From NCBI GenBank assembly GCA_963682085.1, contig OY821614.1, positions 1,736,001 to 1,800,000 on the forward strand: 64,000 nucleotides of DNA. Reading direction: 5' to 3'. Below the pieces are notes generated by a model. The model saw only the letters and a program-made list of their open reading frames with translations. It was not told the DNA's origin and did no database searches. The DNA is from Thiodubiliella sp900128405 (GTDB lineage Bacteria > Pseudomonadota > Gammaproteobacteria > PS1 > Pseudothioglobaceae). Numbering within the stretch: the first letter of the stretch is position 1; each line of letters starts with the position of its first letter. A program made the translations under genes and the position numbers. This document shows positions 18,301 through 26,907 of the stretch, in pieces.

Positions 18301-21300
18301 AGCACAGATTCGGGCGACTGGACAGCAGCTGGCGTTGACGAATCAGGTCAGAAAAGAGTATTGGCTTGGGGTAAAACTGGCGTTAATAATGTTTGTCCAG
18401 CAGGATTTAGAATGCCAACTGATGTTGAGTTAAAAGCTGAAATTGAGGCGAGCACAGCAGTTGGGAAAAAAGGAGTAAATGCTTTATTAAAATTGCCATT
18501 AAGTGGTTATCGCACTGGCAAGGGTAAGTTAAAAAGTCTTGGTGATAAAGGTTTTTATTGGACCAAAAATCTTGCTAATGTAGTTTCTAACCAATATTTA
18601 TCCAATGGCATTGTACTTGATAATAATGGTAGTGCCTTATTGTTAGCGAAGGAGCGTATTCAAGGTCTTAGTGTGCGTTGTGTAAATGATGCCACTTCTA
18701 GTTTGCCAATTATTATTCCTAGCGTTGATAGGTTAAGTGTGCGTATTGGTGAAAACATTACACCGGTTACCTTTGCTAATTTTGGTGCTAATGCCACTCA
18801 CTGGTCTATCAACCCGATACTTACTAATGGACTGTCTTTTGACAGTAATACTGGCATAATTTCAGGTAAGCCAAATAAAATAACATCAGGAATCTACTAC
18901 AATATTACTGCCACTAACGATTTTGGTACAAATGTTGCAGCGATTCATATTACTGTGAACCCTGTTGCTGTGCCTATTACCAACATTGAACTTAGTCATA
19001 ACACCATACAAATAGAAGGTAAGAATATTCTTAAAGTGGGGGAAGTTATTCAACTCAATGCTGAAATCACACCTAATAACGCCACTATTCAGGATATCTT
19101 GTGGAAAGTAAAATCTAATCATGCGACTATTTCTGGGTCACAAGGTACAGCCACTCTTACAGGTGTTAGTAATGGCGTGGCAGAAGTTTATGCCACTTCT
19201 TTAGATGGAGAATATGTGGTTGCTACACTTACTGTTCATGTTATTGACACAGTATTTAAGGGGAAGATTTATAACACAGTTGTTTCTCCAAAAACTAATC
19301 GAATTTGGCTAGATAGAAATCTAGGTGCAAGTGAAGCTTGTGCCGATAATAAAAGTGCTGAATGTTATGGCAGTTTGTATCAATTTGGGCGACCTAAAGA
19401 TGGACACCAACAACGCGTAAATATGAATAGTCAGCGTAAACAAGCAAAGACTATTACGCCAAATAAAACTACATTTTTCACAAATAAAAATCAAATTGCA
19501 AATAAAAAAGATGATATGGACATATATAATGAGCCTCTTTCGCGGTATTATTTTCACAGAAATACACTCCATGAGACACAAAAATATGATTGGACAAAGG
19601 CTGACAAAGCAAGTTCTTCTCGTGTTCAATTTTGGTCTGATAATAGTGGCAATGGCATTTGTCCAACTGGTTTTGAAGTGCCTAGCATAGAAGAACTAAA
19701 GCATGAAATGGGGGATGTTTCAGTATCTGATAGAGCCACAGCACTCAAAAGTTTCTTAAAATTACCAGCAGCAGGTAAGCGTCAATTGTATGATGGTGTC
19801 ATAAAAAGCGCAGGACTTGAGGGGTATTATTGGAGTAAAACACCAGTTGAATCTGAATCTTATCATACGCAAAGTTTAGTTTTCTCTCCAGGTAGTATGA
19901 GGATACACAGTGCTTTCAATGAAAGTAAAAGAGATTATAGAACTTTGCAAGAGATGCGTCCAATTGCTTGGTGGCTGTTTGCTGACCCTATTCAGCTGTC
20001 AATCGTAGGAAGATCCCCTGTCAGAGTGCACACAGCCAATGCTAATGGTTATAGTGTTCGTTGTATAAAAAGTGAAGCAATGACAGTTGACGGTATTAAA
20101 TACAGTGCCGCTCGAATTGGCTCTCAAATATGGACAACTGAAAGCATGCGTCATGGCGATGGCGTAACATCTCCTTATATCAGTAAAAATATTGGATTAA
20201 AAGGAAAACTATATAAATATGGTGCCGCTTTGAAATATTCAGAGGACGGCAGTACACAAGGAATTTGTGCATCAGGCTGGCATGTTCCAGATGAAAAAGA
20301 TTGGAGAACTTTAAAAAAATATATAGATATTAGTCATGACAAAACGGCAACCTCTTCGTTTCCTTATATCTCAACGAATTTTCTTAAAAACGGGTCTCAT
20401 GTTACAGTAAAAGAGGGCAACACATTTTTCTATCTATGGTCTTCTACATACTACAGGTCGCCAGTTCATGTGAAACATGCTCAAGTACGCTGCATAAAGG
20501 ATGAAGAAGCAATGGAAGCAGAAGGCATTGAATATAGTGCCGCTCGAATTGGTTCTCAAGTATGGACCACTGAAAATATGCGTCATGTCAGTGGCACAAA
20601 TAGTATTTCCGTAAACGCTGGAAATGGTGTGTATTCCCATAATGATGATATAAGCAATGACAAAACACATGGAAAATACTACACTTGGTCTGCCTCCATG
20701 AGAGGTGCTACTAGAGAAGGTGCACAAGGAATTTGTGCATCAGGCTGGCATATCCCAACAACTCAGGATTGGAAGATATTAGAGAAGTATTTGGGTATGA
20801 ACAGTAAGGAATTAAATTTGAATATGGCATGGAGTGGCACCGATCAGGGCACACAACTCAAAGAAGGAGGTTCCAGTGGGTTTAATGCAGTCATGACGGG
20901 TGTTGAGAGGAAGGATCTGAGTATTTTTAATTGGCTCTACAGCAATTTTAAAGAAGCCTATTTTTGGTCCTCTAATAAACTGGACTCTAATCCTGGAAAG
21001 GCTTGGAAACTGGCGTTAGAACTCTCAAGAGCTAAAGTCTATTATGGTATTACTAGTAAAATTAATGGCCTCAGCGTGCGTTGTATCAAGAATAGCGAAG
21101 TAATGAAAGTGGGGGGCATTAAATACAATACCATTAAAATTGGCACTCAAATATGGACAGCTGAAAATATGCGTCACGGCATCAATAGTGTGGAAAGCGG
21201 TATTTATTCTTATTACGACGATTTAAATAATGATAAATTATATGGAAAATCCTATGCTTGGTCTGCTGCCATGAGGGGTGCTACTGCAGAAGGTTCGCAA

Positions 21301-22569
21301 GGCATTTGTGCAAAAAATTGGCGCATTCCAACAGACGAAGATTGGAAGCAATTAGAAGGTTATTTAGGTATGAGTCAAGAAGCAATAGATTTAGACAATA
21401 CTTGGCGTGGCACTGATCAAGGTGCTCAACTCAAAAAGAATAAGGGCACTGGCTTTAATGCTATTCTACAAGAAGGCAATAATCCTTCTGGTCTCCCTAA
21501 TTTGCTAGCGTCTACTATGTGGACTTCAACATCAATCGATGATGATTCTATCGCTCGCTCAAGAGCATTGGAGGATGGAAAGGCTAAAATTTATAGAGGT
21601 ATTAACATTAAACAGTCTGCATTTAGTGTGCGCTGTATAAAGCAACCAGTAGAAAAAAATATAAATGTGGCTTTGTATAAACCAACCACACAATCTTCTG
21701 AACCTCATAACTCTCACAAGGCTGCTGATAATATAACTGATGGCAACTACTTCAGATCAGGGGGCAGTAGCGTTACTCACACTAAAGCAGAAAAAAATCC
21801 TTGGTGGATGGTGGATTTAGGAAAAGAATACCCTATTTCAAAAATTCATATCTTTAATCGCACTGACTGTTGTGAATACAGGCTGGATAATTATCGGGTT
21901 ACAATTTTTAATGACCTTAGCATTAATAAGTCTAGTTATACGAATGATTTTAATAACCACCCCAATCCCAAGAAAACAATTGATCTGTCTGCACATCCCA
22001 TAAAAGGTCGTTATGTTAAAATTGAACTGCTTGGAGACAGTAGTAAGCGAATTTTATCCTTGGCAGAAGTTCGAGTTATGGCGGCCACAAGTATTATAAA
22101 AGCACAGGATATAAGGGCAAAAAATGCATTAAATGTAGCAGAGAAGAAGCCTACTCATCAGTCCTCTACATTAGCTGCTAGCAAACGGGCTGTTGATGGC
22201 AACACTGATGGTGACTATCGGCACAATAGTGTTTCTGGAACTCGACCTGAAGCACAAACCCCTTGGTGGTATGTTGATTTGAAGAGTAAATTTTATATTA
22301 CAAAAATCAATATCTTTAATCGAACTGACTGTTGTAGAGGCAGGTTGAAAAATTATCGAATTACTATTTCTGACAACAGTAGTTTCACTCAGATTAAGTA
22401 TATGAGAGAATTTTATAAAGCTCCTGATCCAAAAATAACACTTGATTTGTCTAAGACTAATATCACAGGTCGTTATGTGAAAATTGAGTCACTTAAACTT
22501 GTTGGCGAAACGGCGTTTTTATACTTGGCAGAGGTTCAAGTGATGGGAGTCCGAGCCCCCTCTGATTAA
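15370..22569 (+). CDS. secreted FISUMP/Ig-like/F-type lectin protein
   Basis: 2399 residues. Signal peptide at 1-25, then a Pro-rich stretch (about 95-110) and a Gly/Ser tract (about 316-355). At least six FISUMP (Fib_succ_major) modules follow, recognised by IGSQVWTTENMRH, GICASGWHIPT and SVRCIK segments. Between them are putative-Ig (ISGTPNKL) and Big_2-type Ig domains (near 805-890 and 1205-1290) and an F5/8-like segment near 590-640. The C-terminus has two F-type (fucolectin-like) lectin domains at about 2098-2240 and 2255-2395. Both have the RTDCCxxR form of the fucose motif. The first has a His 27 residues before the Arg; the second has Arg at that site. Predicted role: surface or secreted glycan binding. 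No transporter gene is adjacent. Confidence 0.8.
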   Translation: MQTVKTLIIGLFIYGLSGIGISAKSLENPFHSNIANTSFVPIFTPYDPNSIGSGSGGSTPIFTPYDPTTSIDSIPGSTPLPPNDTSSDEPLAGPAPTPAPIPIPIPVPGTHDAATLSKLMSKAFVANMFKNHGAYVEFLKHLHTSLSLNDNFKVLNDFLDTKCYKCDVESIFAVLKKLRAENLFFWVGKYPTNLKFNDKGQTFTLFITNGAKVENGKVVDGSVFINNVPIYSAKFKDRQLTWDYNATSLQANRSKGSLTFADISLEGSYIGHNFSGKLMINSQITGQEESYRFIGFSRVWTPTKLSARRGSNSKNGSKDGSGSGSGSGSGSGSGSGSGSGSGSGNGSGNGSGSNISYRPKPMGVGVIDYKTHIFGSQVWTVENMRHFSVKHTEGIFSGEDKDIRYYDWFSAMNKETKEGSQGICATGWHIPTDADWKKLEGFIHMSKAQQDKNNAYRGRNQASILHQGRFNAELLGFFKNDGSFHEKDKEAYFVSSSKSTSKHFSGRKISTIPVPKTRFILIKQAIIGKMAIGEVEVMHKGENIALKKKTTSYEESSTFEPPVSFSTTKLSTVNNGDIMKSQKNNVAYRVFNSTDVKNIVDGKTSTGFLSIKDSDNGWVAIDLGAEYKIDSIEIKDFIRNSKRISAKALAIFTSKNEISTHKTLKELMVDPKVNSIGITIMRPSTDPEHNFIIADTALDLWRGDINYNIASSVRCVQDNTIPALVVSTSVENDIQIGRPMKLPVKVLNFSSGLISGWAIKPALNNGLVFDTKTGTISGTPNKLQSRTKYEITATNGQGESTVAVYIKVSPVFVDSIRVSGKDILKIGETTQLIATTSPSDASDKTLSWLTDDAKTIKIDSKTGEITGLKEGIASVRAVANSGFVVGRFEILVVNSKTIVVDKKLYEIILSEATGKAWLDRNLGASQACKSIKDADCYGDLYQWGRGSDGHQSKAYTGITTTLASSITPNDSHFIINDSTDSGDWTAAGVDESGQKRVLAWGKTGVNNVCPAGFRMPTDVELKAEIEASTAVGKKGVNALLKLPLSGYRTGKGKLKSLGDKGFYWTKNLANVVSNQYLSNGIVLDNNGSALLLAKERIQGLSVRCVNDATSSLPIIIPSVDRLSVRIGENITPVTFANFGANATHWSINPILTNGLSFDSNTGIISGKPNKITSGIYYNITATNDFGTNVAAIHITVNPVAVPITNIELSHNTIQIEGKNILKVGEVIQLNAEITPNNATIQDILWKVKSNHATISGSQGTATLTGVSNGVAEVYATSLDGEYVVATLTVHVIDTVFKGKIYNTVVSPKTNRIWLDRNLGASEACADNKSAECYGSLYQFGRPKDGHQQRVNMNSQRKQAKTITPNKTTFFTNKNQIANKKDDMDIYNEPLSRYYFHRNTLHETQKYDWTKADKASSSRVQFWSDNSGNGICPTGFEVPSIEELKHEMGDVSVSDRATALKSFLKLPAAGKRQLYDGVIKSAGLEGYYWSKTPVESESYHTQSLVFSPGSMRIHSAFNESKRDYRTLQEMRPIAWWLFADPIQLSIVGRSPVRVHTANANGYSVRCIKSEAMTVDGIKYSAARIGSQIWTTESMRHGDGVTSPYISKNIGLKGKLYKYGAALKYSEDGSTQGICASGWHVPDEKDWRTLKKYIDISHDKTATSSFPYISTNFLKNGSHVTVKEGNTFFYLWSSTYYRSPVHVKHAQVRCIKDEEAMEAEGIEYSAARIGSQVWTTENMRHVSGTNSISVNAGNGVYSHNDDISNDKTHGKYYTWSASMRGATREGAQGICASGWHIPTTQDWKILEKYLGMNSKELNLNMAWSGTDQGTQLKEGGSSGFNAVMTGVERKDLSIFNWLYSNFKEAYFWSSNKLDSNPGKAWKLALELSRAKVYYGITSKINGLSVRCIKNSEVMKVGGIKYNTIKIGTQIWTAENMRHGINSVESGIYSYYDDLNNDKLYGKSYAWSAAMRGATAEGSQGICAKNWRIPTDEDWKQLEGYLGMSQEAIDLDNTWRGTDQGAQLKKNKGTGFNAILQEGNNPSGLPNLLASTMWTSTSIDDDSIARSRALEDGKAKIYRGINIKQSAFSVRCIKQPVEKNINVALYKPTTQSSEPHNSHKAADNITDGNYFRSGGSSVTHTKAEKNPWWMVDLGKEYPISKIHIFNRTDCCEYRLDNYRVTIFNDLSINKSSYTNDFNNHPNPKKTIDLSAHPIKGRYVKIELLGDSSKRILSLAEVRVMAATSIIKAQDIRAKNALNVAEKKPTHQSSTLAASKRAVDGNTDGDYRHNSVSGTRPEAQTPWWYVDLKSKFYITKINIFNRTDCCRGRLKNYRITISDNSSFTQIKYMREFYKAPDPKITLDLSKTNITGRYVKIESLKLVGETAFLYLAEVQVMGVRAPSD
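16322..16434 (+). repeat. Gly/Ser hexanucleotide tract
   Basis: Imperfect tandem GGATCG/GGATCA/GGAAGT units encode about 38 alternating Gly and Ser/Asn residues, a flexible linker between the N-terminal region and the first FISUMP module. Unit gain or loss would keep the frame. Confidence 0.85.
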
Positions 22570-22685
22570 AAAGTGAAGAATATTTAGTTTTTGAAATAAG
22601 TGTTGCCTATCAAAAATTATATAATATTAAGATAAATCATAGGCATCAAAAAAAGTATATTTGCATTTAAAGAATAGGATATTTT

Positions 22686-24314
22686 ATGGTATTAACAAAA
22701 TTTAATTTTTCAACGCTAATTTTTAGTGCTTTATTGACATTTAATGTTAATGCCACTATGTGCACACCATCAGAGAATGATGAGTTTGATGCACAAATAG
22801 AGATACAAGAAAGTGATAATCCGGTCTTTACAGAAGAGACCATCCTCTCAGAAAGTGAGTATATTAGTTCTGTTGATGAGAGCATTAGTTCAGTAGCAGC
22901 AGAAACATCTGAACTCTTGGATAGCACTGTCATGGATACAGCCTTGATAACGGCCGAAGCAGTTGAAGCAGCTTTGGGTGCTATTGGTATAGTTATAATG
23001 GTAGGAATGATGATTATTAATGTTGTAGAAGTCTTTGCAAACCCTAAATCGACAACTATAGACAAAATAGATGCTGGTGTTAAGTTTCTAGTTCCAATTT
23101 ACGGATTTCTTTCTACTATAATTAATGCGTTTGGTCTTTCACCAGAGGACAAAGTAAGAGCTAAGGTTAATGACAGAATAAGTAATTCTAATAATGTGTA
23201 TTCATATGCTCCTAATAGTGAAGAGATTAAAAATTTCAATGCACTAGTATTGCATGCTAAACAAAGTCTCATAAAGGCAATAAATAACACAACCGTTGTA
23301 AGGGAAGCCGAGATTAAGAATGATAAAATATTACTTCGTGCTTATTCAGAAGAATATCTGTTAAGTATTAGGCATATGCGAGAGAATTTGTCAGAAATAT
23401 ATGCACTACAATGGATGAAAGCCTCTTCAGATTTTACTACCCTGAAAGTTGCTCTTAAGGGGGCAGTTGAAGGCGAAGAAATTACTCCGCCTAGCATTAT
23501 TTCCAGTCAGACGCTCACACTTTGTGGTGTTAGTGATTCAAATTATTTTTTAAGTTTTAGTGGTAAACCTGTTCTTCAAGTAAAAAAATGTTTAGATGGT
23601 ATTTTTTATGATTATAAAACCCATTTTAGCACCTCCTCTTTAGATGATATAATCACAGTTAGTGCTCCAGATCGTCAACAAACGCCTCCTGTGGAAACTA
23701 TTCACAACATATCATTTGGTGATTTTCTAGCAGTTTATGCAAGATCCTATAATCATTTTTTAAGCAATATAAAACTCAAATATGCTAATAGTATTTATCA
23801 ACACAAAGACAAATCAGAAAAAACCCTTTGCCTCAAGCAAAAAAATTCTGCAAAAGAAGAATTTTTTCCAAAAGTAAAAGCAGAAGCACTAAGAATGGGA
23901 AGATCTATGTTTCTACAAATAAATAATGTTGACGGGGGTGGGAAGAGTCGGAATAGTTATTGCACATCTCATGATGGCCGATATATTTGTTCATATCTCT
24001 CATATAAGCCATATAAAGATTCCTCACTCCTTGCTACATACGAGAAACTGGATGCTTTAAAAGTATTGATAGATGACCAATATGATAATTGCCTTAATAG
24101 GGAGGTTGATAGAGACGCTTCTCATGGGGCATTTATCAGTGCTTTGAATAAGGATCGCTTCTTCCCTATGCTTGATGAAGGAGATACTTCTAAGTTATTT
24201 TCTGATATATTTCGTGGTATTAAATCAAACCTCTTGTTCTTTGTTAAACAAAAATTCAAGATCTCTTATGAAGAGAAAAAGAAAGCCAATATCCCAACAA
24301 CCCAATACCAATAG
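22686..24314 (+). CDS. exported protein of unknown function with two hydrophobic helices
   Basis: 542 residues; no family recognised. A signal peptide is clear at 1-23 (cleavage near VNA), and the mature N-terminus is acidic. A hydrophobic Gly/Ile/Met-rich helix lies at about 95-117 and a second at about 128-153 (VKFLVPIYGFLSTIINAF). The remainder is polar and probably mostly helical, with cysteines clustered late (C-x7-C in YCTSHDGRYIC) that could pair outside the cytoplasm. A hydrophobic helix pair after an acidic leader is seen in some pore-forming or translocation domains, but nothing here proves it. It follows the lectin gene by 116 bases in the same orientation. Confidence 0.6.
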   Translation: MVLTKFNFSTLIFSALLTFNVNATMCTPSENDEFDAQIEIQESDNPVFTEETILSESEYISSVDESISSVAAETSELLDSTVMDTALITAEAVEAALGAIGIVIMVGMMIINVVEVFANPKSTTIDKIDAGVKFLVPIYGFLSTIINAFGLSPEDKVRAKVNDRISNSNNVYSYAPNSEEIKNFNALVLHAKQSLIKAINNTTVVREAEIKNDKILLRAYSEEYLLSIRHMRENLSEIYALQWMKASSDFTTLKVALKGAVEGEEITPPSIISSQTLTLCGVSDSNYFLSFSGKPVLQVKKCLDGIFYDYKTHFSTSSLDDIITVSAPDRQQTPPVETIHNISFGDFLAVYARSYNHFLSNIKLKYANSIYQHKDKSEKTLCLKQKNSAKEEFFPKVKAEALRMGRSMFLQINNVDGGGKSRNSYCTSHDGRYICSYLSYKPYKDSSLLATYEKLDALKVLIDDQYDNCLNREVDRDASHGAFISALNKDRFFPMLDEGDTSKLFSDIFRGIKSNLLFFVKQKFKISYEEKKKANIPTTQYQ

Positions 24315-24377
24315 CCCAACCCATAAGCACAACACTGTCGTTTAAAAAATAGGTTTTTAAGGGTTCCATGTGTTTTA

Positions 24378-24402
24378 TTTGTCAAGGTTTAATCTTGACA
24401 AA
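24378..24402. promoter_or_regulatory. palindrome upstream of gpmI
   Basis: TTTGTCAAG (24378-24386) and CTTGACAAA (24394-24402) form a perfect 9-base inverted repeat with a 7-base spacer. No T-run follows it, so an operator or an RNA hairpin is as likely as a terminator of the preceding gene. Confidence 0.4.
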
Positions 24403-24440
24403 GCACATTGTTGCGTTACATTTTTATTTTTGAGTCCCTA

Positions 24441-24446
24441 TATAAT
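24441..24446 (+). promoter_or_regulatory. candidate -10 box for gpmI
   Basis: TATAAT in TATATAAT ends 9 bases before the ATG at 24456. If used, transcription would start within a few bases of the ATG, giving a leaderless or near-leaderless mRNA. No ribosome site is visible before the ATG, which agrees. The -35 region is not convincing. Confidence 0.4.
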
Positions 24447-24455
24447 TCTGTGCCA

Positions 24456-25994
24456 ATGAACACACAAAAACAAACTAAAGTATTGATCATTTTGGATGGC
24501 TGGGGACATTCAGAAGTGGTGGAAAATAATGCTGTTGCGTTAGCAAGAACACCTGTTTGGGATAAATTTAACACTCAATTTGCACATACCTTGATTAGCA
24601 CTAGTGGTAAAGAAGTAGGGTTACCCGGTGAGCAGATGGGTAACTCAGAAGTGGGGCATCTTAATTTGGGTGCTGGGCGTATTGTGAAGCAGGATTTTAC
24701 TCGTATTCAAAATGAAATTGGCAATGGAGATTTTTTTAGAAATCCTATTTTAAAGAATTCCCTAGAGTATGCGAACGATAACAGCAAAGCAGTGCATATC
24801 ATGGGGTTACTGTCTGACGGTGGAGTGCATTCGCATGAGGAACAAATGTATGCAATGCTGGAGATGAGCAAGCAGTATGGGTGTCAAGAAGTGTATTTAC
24901 ATATTTTTGCTGATGGTAGGGATTGTGCACAAAAAAGTGCTAAAAATTACATTCTAAAATTAGAGGATAAGATTACTGAATTTGGCATAGGAGAGATTGC
25001 CAGTGTGATTGGTCGGTATTTTTCTTTGGATAGAGACAATCGCTGGTCGCGCGTGCGTTGTGCTTACGAATTGATTGCGAAAGGTAAGGGTGCGTTTTTG
25101 GCACAAAGTGCTGTTGAAGCGATTGATATGGCTTATGAGCGGGGGGAAACTGATGAATTTGTGCAATCAACAGTGATCAAAGCACCGACAAAAATTCAAA
25201 AAGGTGATGTTATGATCTTTATGAATTATCGTGCTGACCGTGCTAGACAAATTACGCAAGCCTTTACAGATGAGAGTTTTCAAGGGTTTTCTCGTGGCAC
25301 TTTTGTGCCAATACAGTTTGTTTGCTTGACAGAGTATAAGAAAGAGTTTAATTTACCAGTTGTCTACCCTGCCGCTAAACTTAATAATGTGTTGGGTAAG
25401 TATTTGTCTAATTTAGGTATGACGCAACTTAGAATTGCTGAGACTGAAAAGTATGCACATGTAACTTTTTTCTTGAATGGGGGAATTGAGCGCCCATTTT
25501 ATGGCGAAGATCGGATATTGATTCCATCGCCAGATGTAGCCACTTATGATTTGAAGCCAGAAATGAGTATTTTTGAGCTGACAGATGAGCTGGCTGAAAA
25601 TATTGAGAGTCAAAAGTATGATTTAATCATTTGTAATTTTGCCAATACTGATATGGTTGGGCATTCTGGAAAATTGGGTGCGGCGATTAAGGCAGTAGAG
25701 GCAGTAGATACTTGCCTAGGTATTGTTTATCAGGCATTGCGTTCAATTAATGGGGAAATGCTCATTACTGCCGATCATGGCAATGTAGAGCAAATGGTTA
25801 ACCCTGAAACAGGTGAGGCACACACGGCACATACTAATAATCCTGTGCCGTTATTATTTATTAGTGATAGAGCGGTAAAAATTGCTGAATCTGGCACAGG
25901 TGCTTTGTCTGATATTGCGCCAACGCTATTGCTGATGATGGATATTGAGCAACCTGATGAAATGACGGGAAGTAGTTTAATAACTTTTAATTAA
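24456..25994 (+). CDS. gpmI: 2,3-bisphosphoglycerate-independent phosphoglycerate mutase
   Basis: 512 residues, normal family length. Converts 3-phosphoglycerate to 2-phosphoglycerate with two Mn ions and a phosphoserine intermediate. The N-terminal metal-binding DGWGHSE and the catalytic-serine segment GNSEVGHLNLGAGR are present, as are C-terminal metal motifs (NFANTDMVGHSGK and TADHGNVEQM). ATG 24456 is chosen because alignment to the family begins just after it; an in-frame ATG at 24408 would place the probable promoter inside the gene. rpe follows 17 bases downstream. Confidence 0.96.
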   Translation: MNTQKQTKVLIILDGWGHSEVVENNAVALARTPVWDKFNTQFAHTLISTSGKEVGLPGEQMGNSEVGHLNLGAGRIVKQDFTRIQNEIGNGDFFRNPILKNSLEYANDNSKAVHIMGLLSDGGVHSHEEQMYAMLEMSKQYGCQEVYLHIFADGRDCAQKSAKNYILKLEDKITEFGIGEIASVIGRYFSLDRDNRWSRVRCAYELIAKGKGAFLAQSAVEAIDMAYERGETDEFVQSTVIKAPTKIQKGDVMIFMNYRADRARQITQAFTDESFQGFSRGTFVPIQFVCLTEYKKEFNLPVVYPAAKLNNVLGKYLSNLGMTQLRIAETEKYAHVTFFLNGGIERPFYGEDRILIPSPDVATYDLKPEMSIFELTDELAENIESQKYDLIICNFANTDMVGHSGKLGAAIKAVEAVDTCLGIVYQALRSINGEMLITADHGNVEQMVNPETGEAHTAHTNNPVPLLFISDRAVKIAESGTGALSDIAPTLLLMMDIEQPDEMTGSSLITFN

Positions 25995-26011
25995 AAAAAA
26001 CGGAGAGGATA

Positions 26012-26683
26012 ATGAAACAATCTAATTTTATTGCACCATCAATTTTGGCGGCAGACTTTGCTAGATTAGGCGAAGAAGTCGATAATGTTTTGCGTGATGG
26101 TGCAGATATTGTGCATTTTGATGTGATGGACAATCACTATGTGCCAAATCTAACGATTGGTCCATTGGTTTGTGAGGCACTTAGAAATCATGGTGTTACT
26201 GCACCGATTGATGTGCATCTAATGGTTAAGCCAGTGGATAGGATTATTCCTGATTTTATTGATGCAGGTGCATCTTATATTACCTTTCATCCAGAGGCTT
26301 CTGAGCATATTGATAGAACATTGGCGATGATTAAAGAGGGTGGTTGTAAAGCAGGTTTGGTATTTAATCCAGCAACGCCACTTTATGTTTTAGAGAATGT
26401 GATGGACAAGTTAGATATGATTTTATTGATGTCCGTTAATCCTGGTTTTGGTGGACAATCTTTCATTCCACAGACATTAGAAAAGTGTCGCCAAGTGCGT
26501 CAATTAATCGATGCCAGTGGTAAAGATATTCGCCTAGAAATTGATGGTGGCGTTAAGATTGACAACATTCGTGAAGTTGCAGCAGCAGGGGCAGATACTT
26601 TTGTTGCAGGCTCTGCTATCTTTAATACAGATGATTACAAAGCAACCATTGACGCTATGCGTGCGGAATTAGCCAAGGCATAA
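26012..26683 (+). CDS. rpe: ribulose-phosphate 3-epimerase
   Basis: 223 residues, TIM-barrel. Interconverts ribulose-5-phosphate and xylulose-5-phosphate in the pentose phosphate and Calvin cycles. Visible motifs are SILAADFARLGEE, HFDVMDNHYVPNLTIGP, the phosphate-binding VNPGFGGQSF and EIDGGV. A cggagagg ribosome site precedes the ATG. Close spacing after gpmI suggests cotranscription. In an autotroph this enzyme would serve carbon fixation, but no other Calvin gene is in view. Confidence 0.96.
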   Translation: MKQSNFIAPSILAADFARLGEEVDNVLRDGADIVHFDVMDNHYVPNLTIGPLVCEALRNHGVTAPIDVHLMVKPVDRIIPDFIDAGASYITFHPEASEHIDRTLAMIKEGGCKAGLVFNPATPLYVLENVMDKLDMILLMSVNPGFGGQSFIPQTLEKCRQVRQLIDASGKDIRLEIDGGVKIDNIREVAAAGADTFVAGSAIFNTDDYKATIDAMRAELAKA

Positions 26684-26700
26684 TTTTGTTAGCCTGACAC

Positions 26701-26730
26701 TTGCCGTAACGGTGGTGTTTGAGGTATAAT
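26701..26730 (+). promoter_or_regulatory. promoter for rpsB-tsf
   Basis: TTGCCG (26701-26706), an 18-base spacer and TATAAT (26725-26730). It begins 17 bases after the rpe stop and predicts a leader of about 170 bases before rpsB. Confidence 0.65.
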
Positions 26731-26766
26731 GTTGCGTTTTAGATTTTTAATAAAAAATCAAAAGTT

Positions 26767-26806
26767 AAATTAAGCGTCCATAAATATGGGCGCTTAATTT
26801 TTTTTT
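26767..26806 (+). terminator. intrinsic terminator or attenuator in the rpsB leader
   Basis: A near-perfect stem AAATTAAGCGTCCAT / ATGGGCGCTTAATTT with loop AAAT is followed by a T-run. It could end rpe transcripts. Because it lies downstream of the 26701-26730 promoter, it could also attenuate rpsB-tsf. The leader after it (26811-26907) holds several GGGT/ACCC complementary segments and an aggag ribosome site, but no other recognised element. Confidence 0.75.
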
Positions 26807-26907
26807 AATGTATCACGCAACCCGACATACTCATCAGGGTGCCTTTCAGTAGAAGGGTTGATGGGTAGGGGAAGCGGAAGTTTTAACCCAAAATAGGAGA
26901 AAACAAT

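Noticed and set aside
24352..24365. GGTTTTTAAGGGTT matching 14 bases of the IS inverted repeat
   Set aside because: Could be a relic end, but there is no partner end or transposase trace nearby and the sequence is low in complexity.
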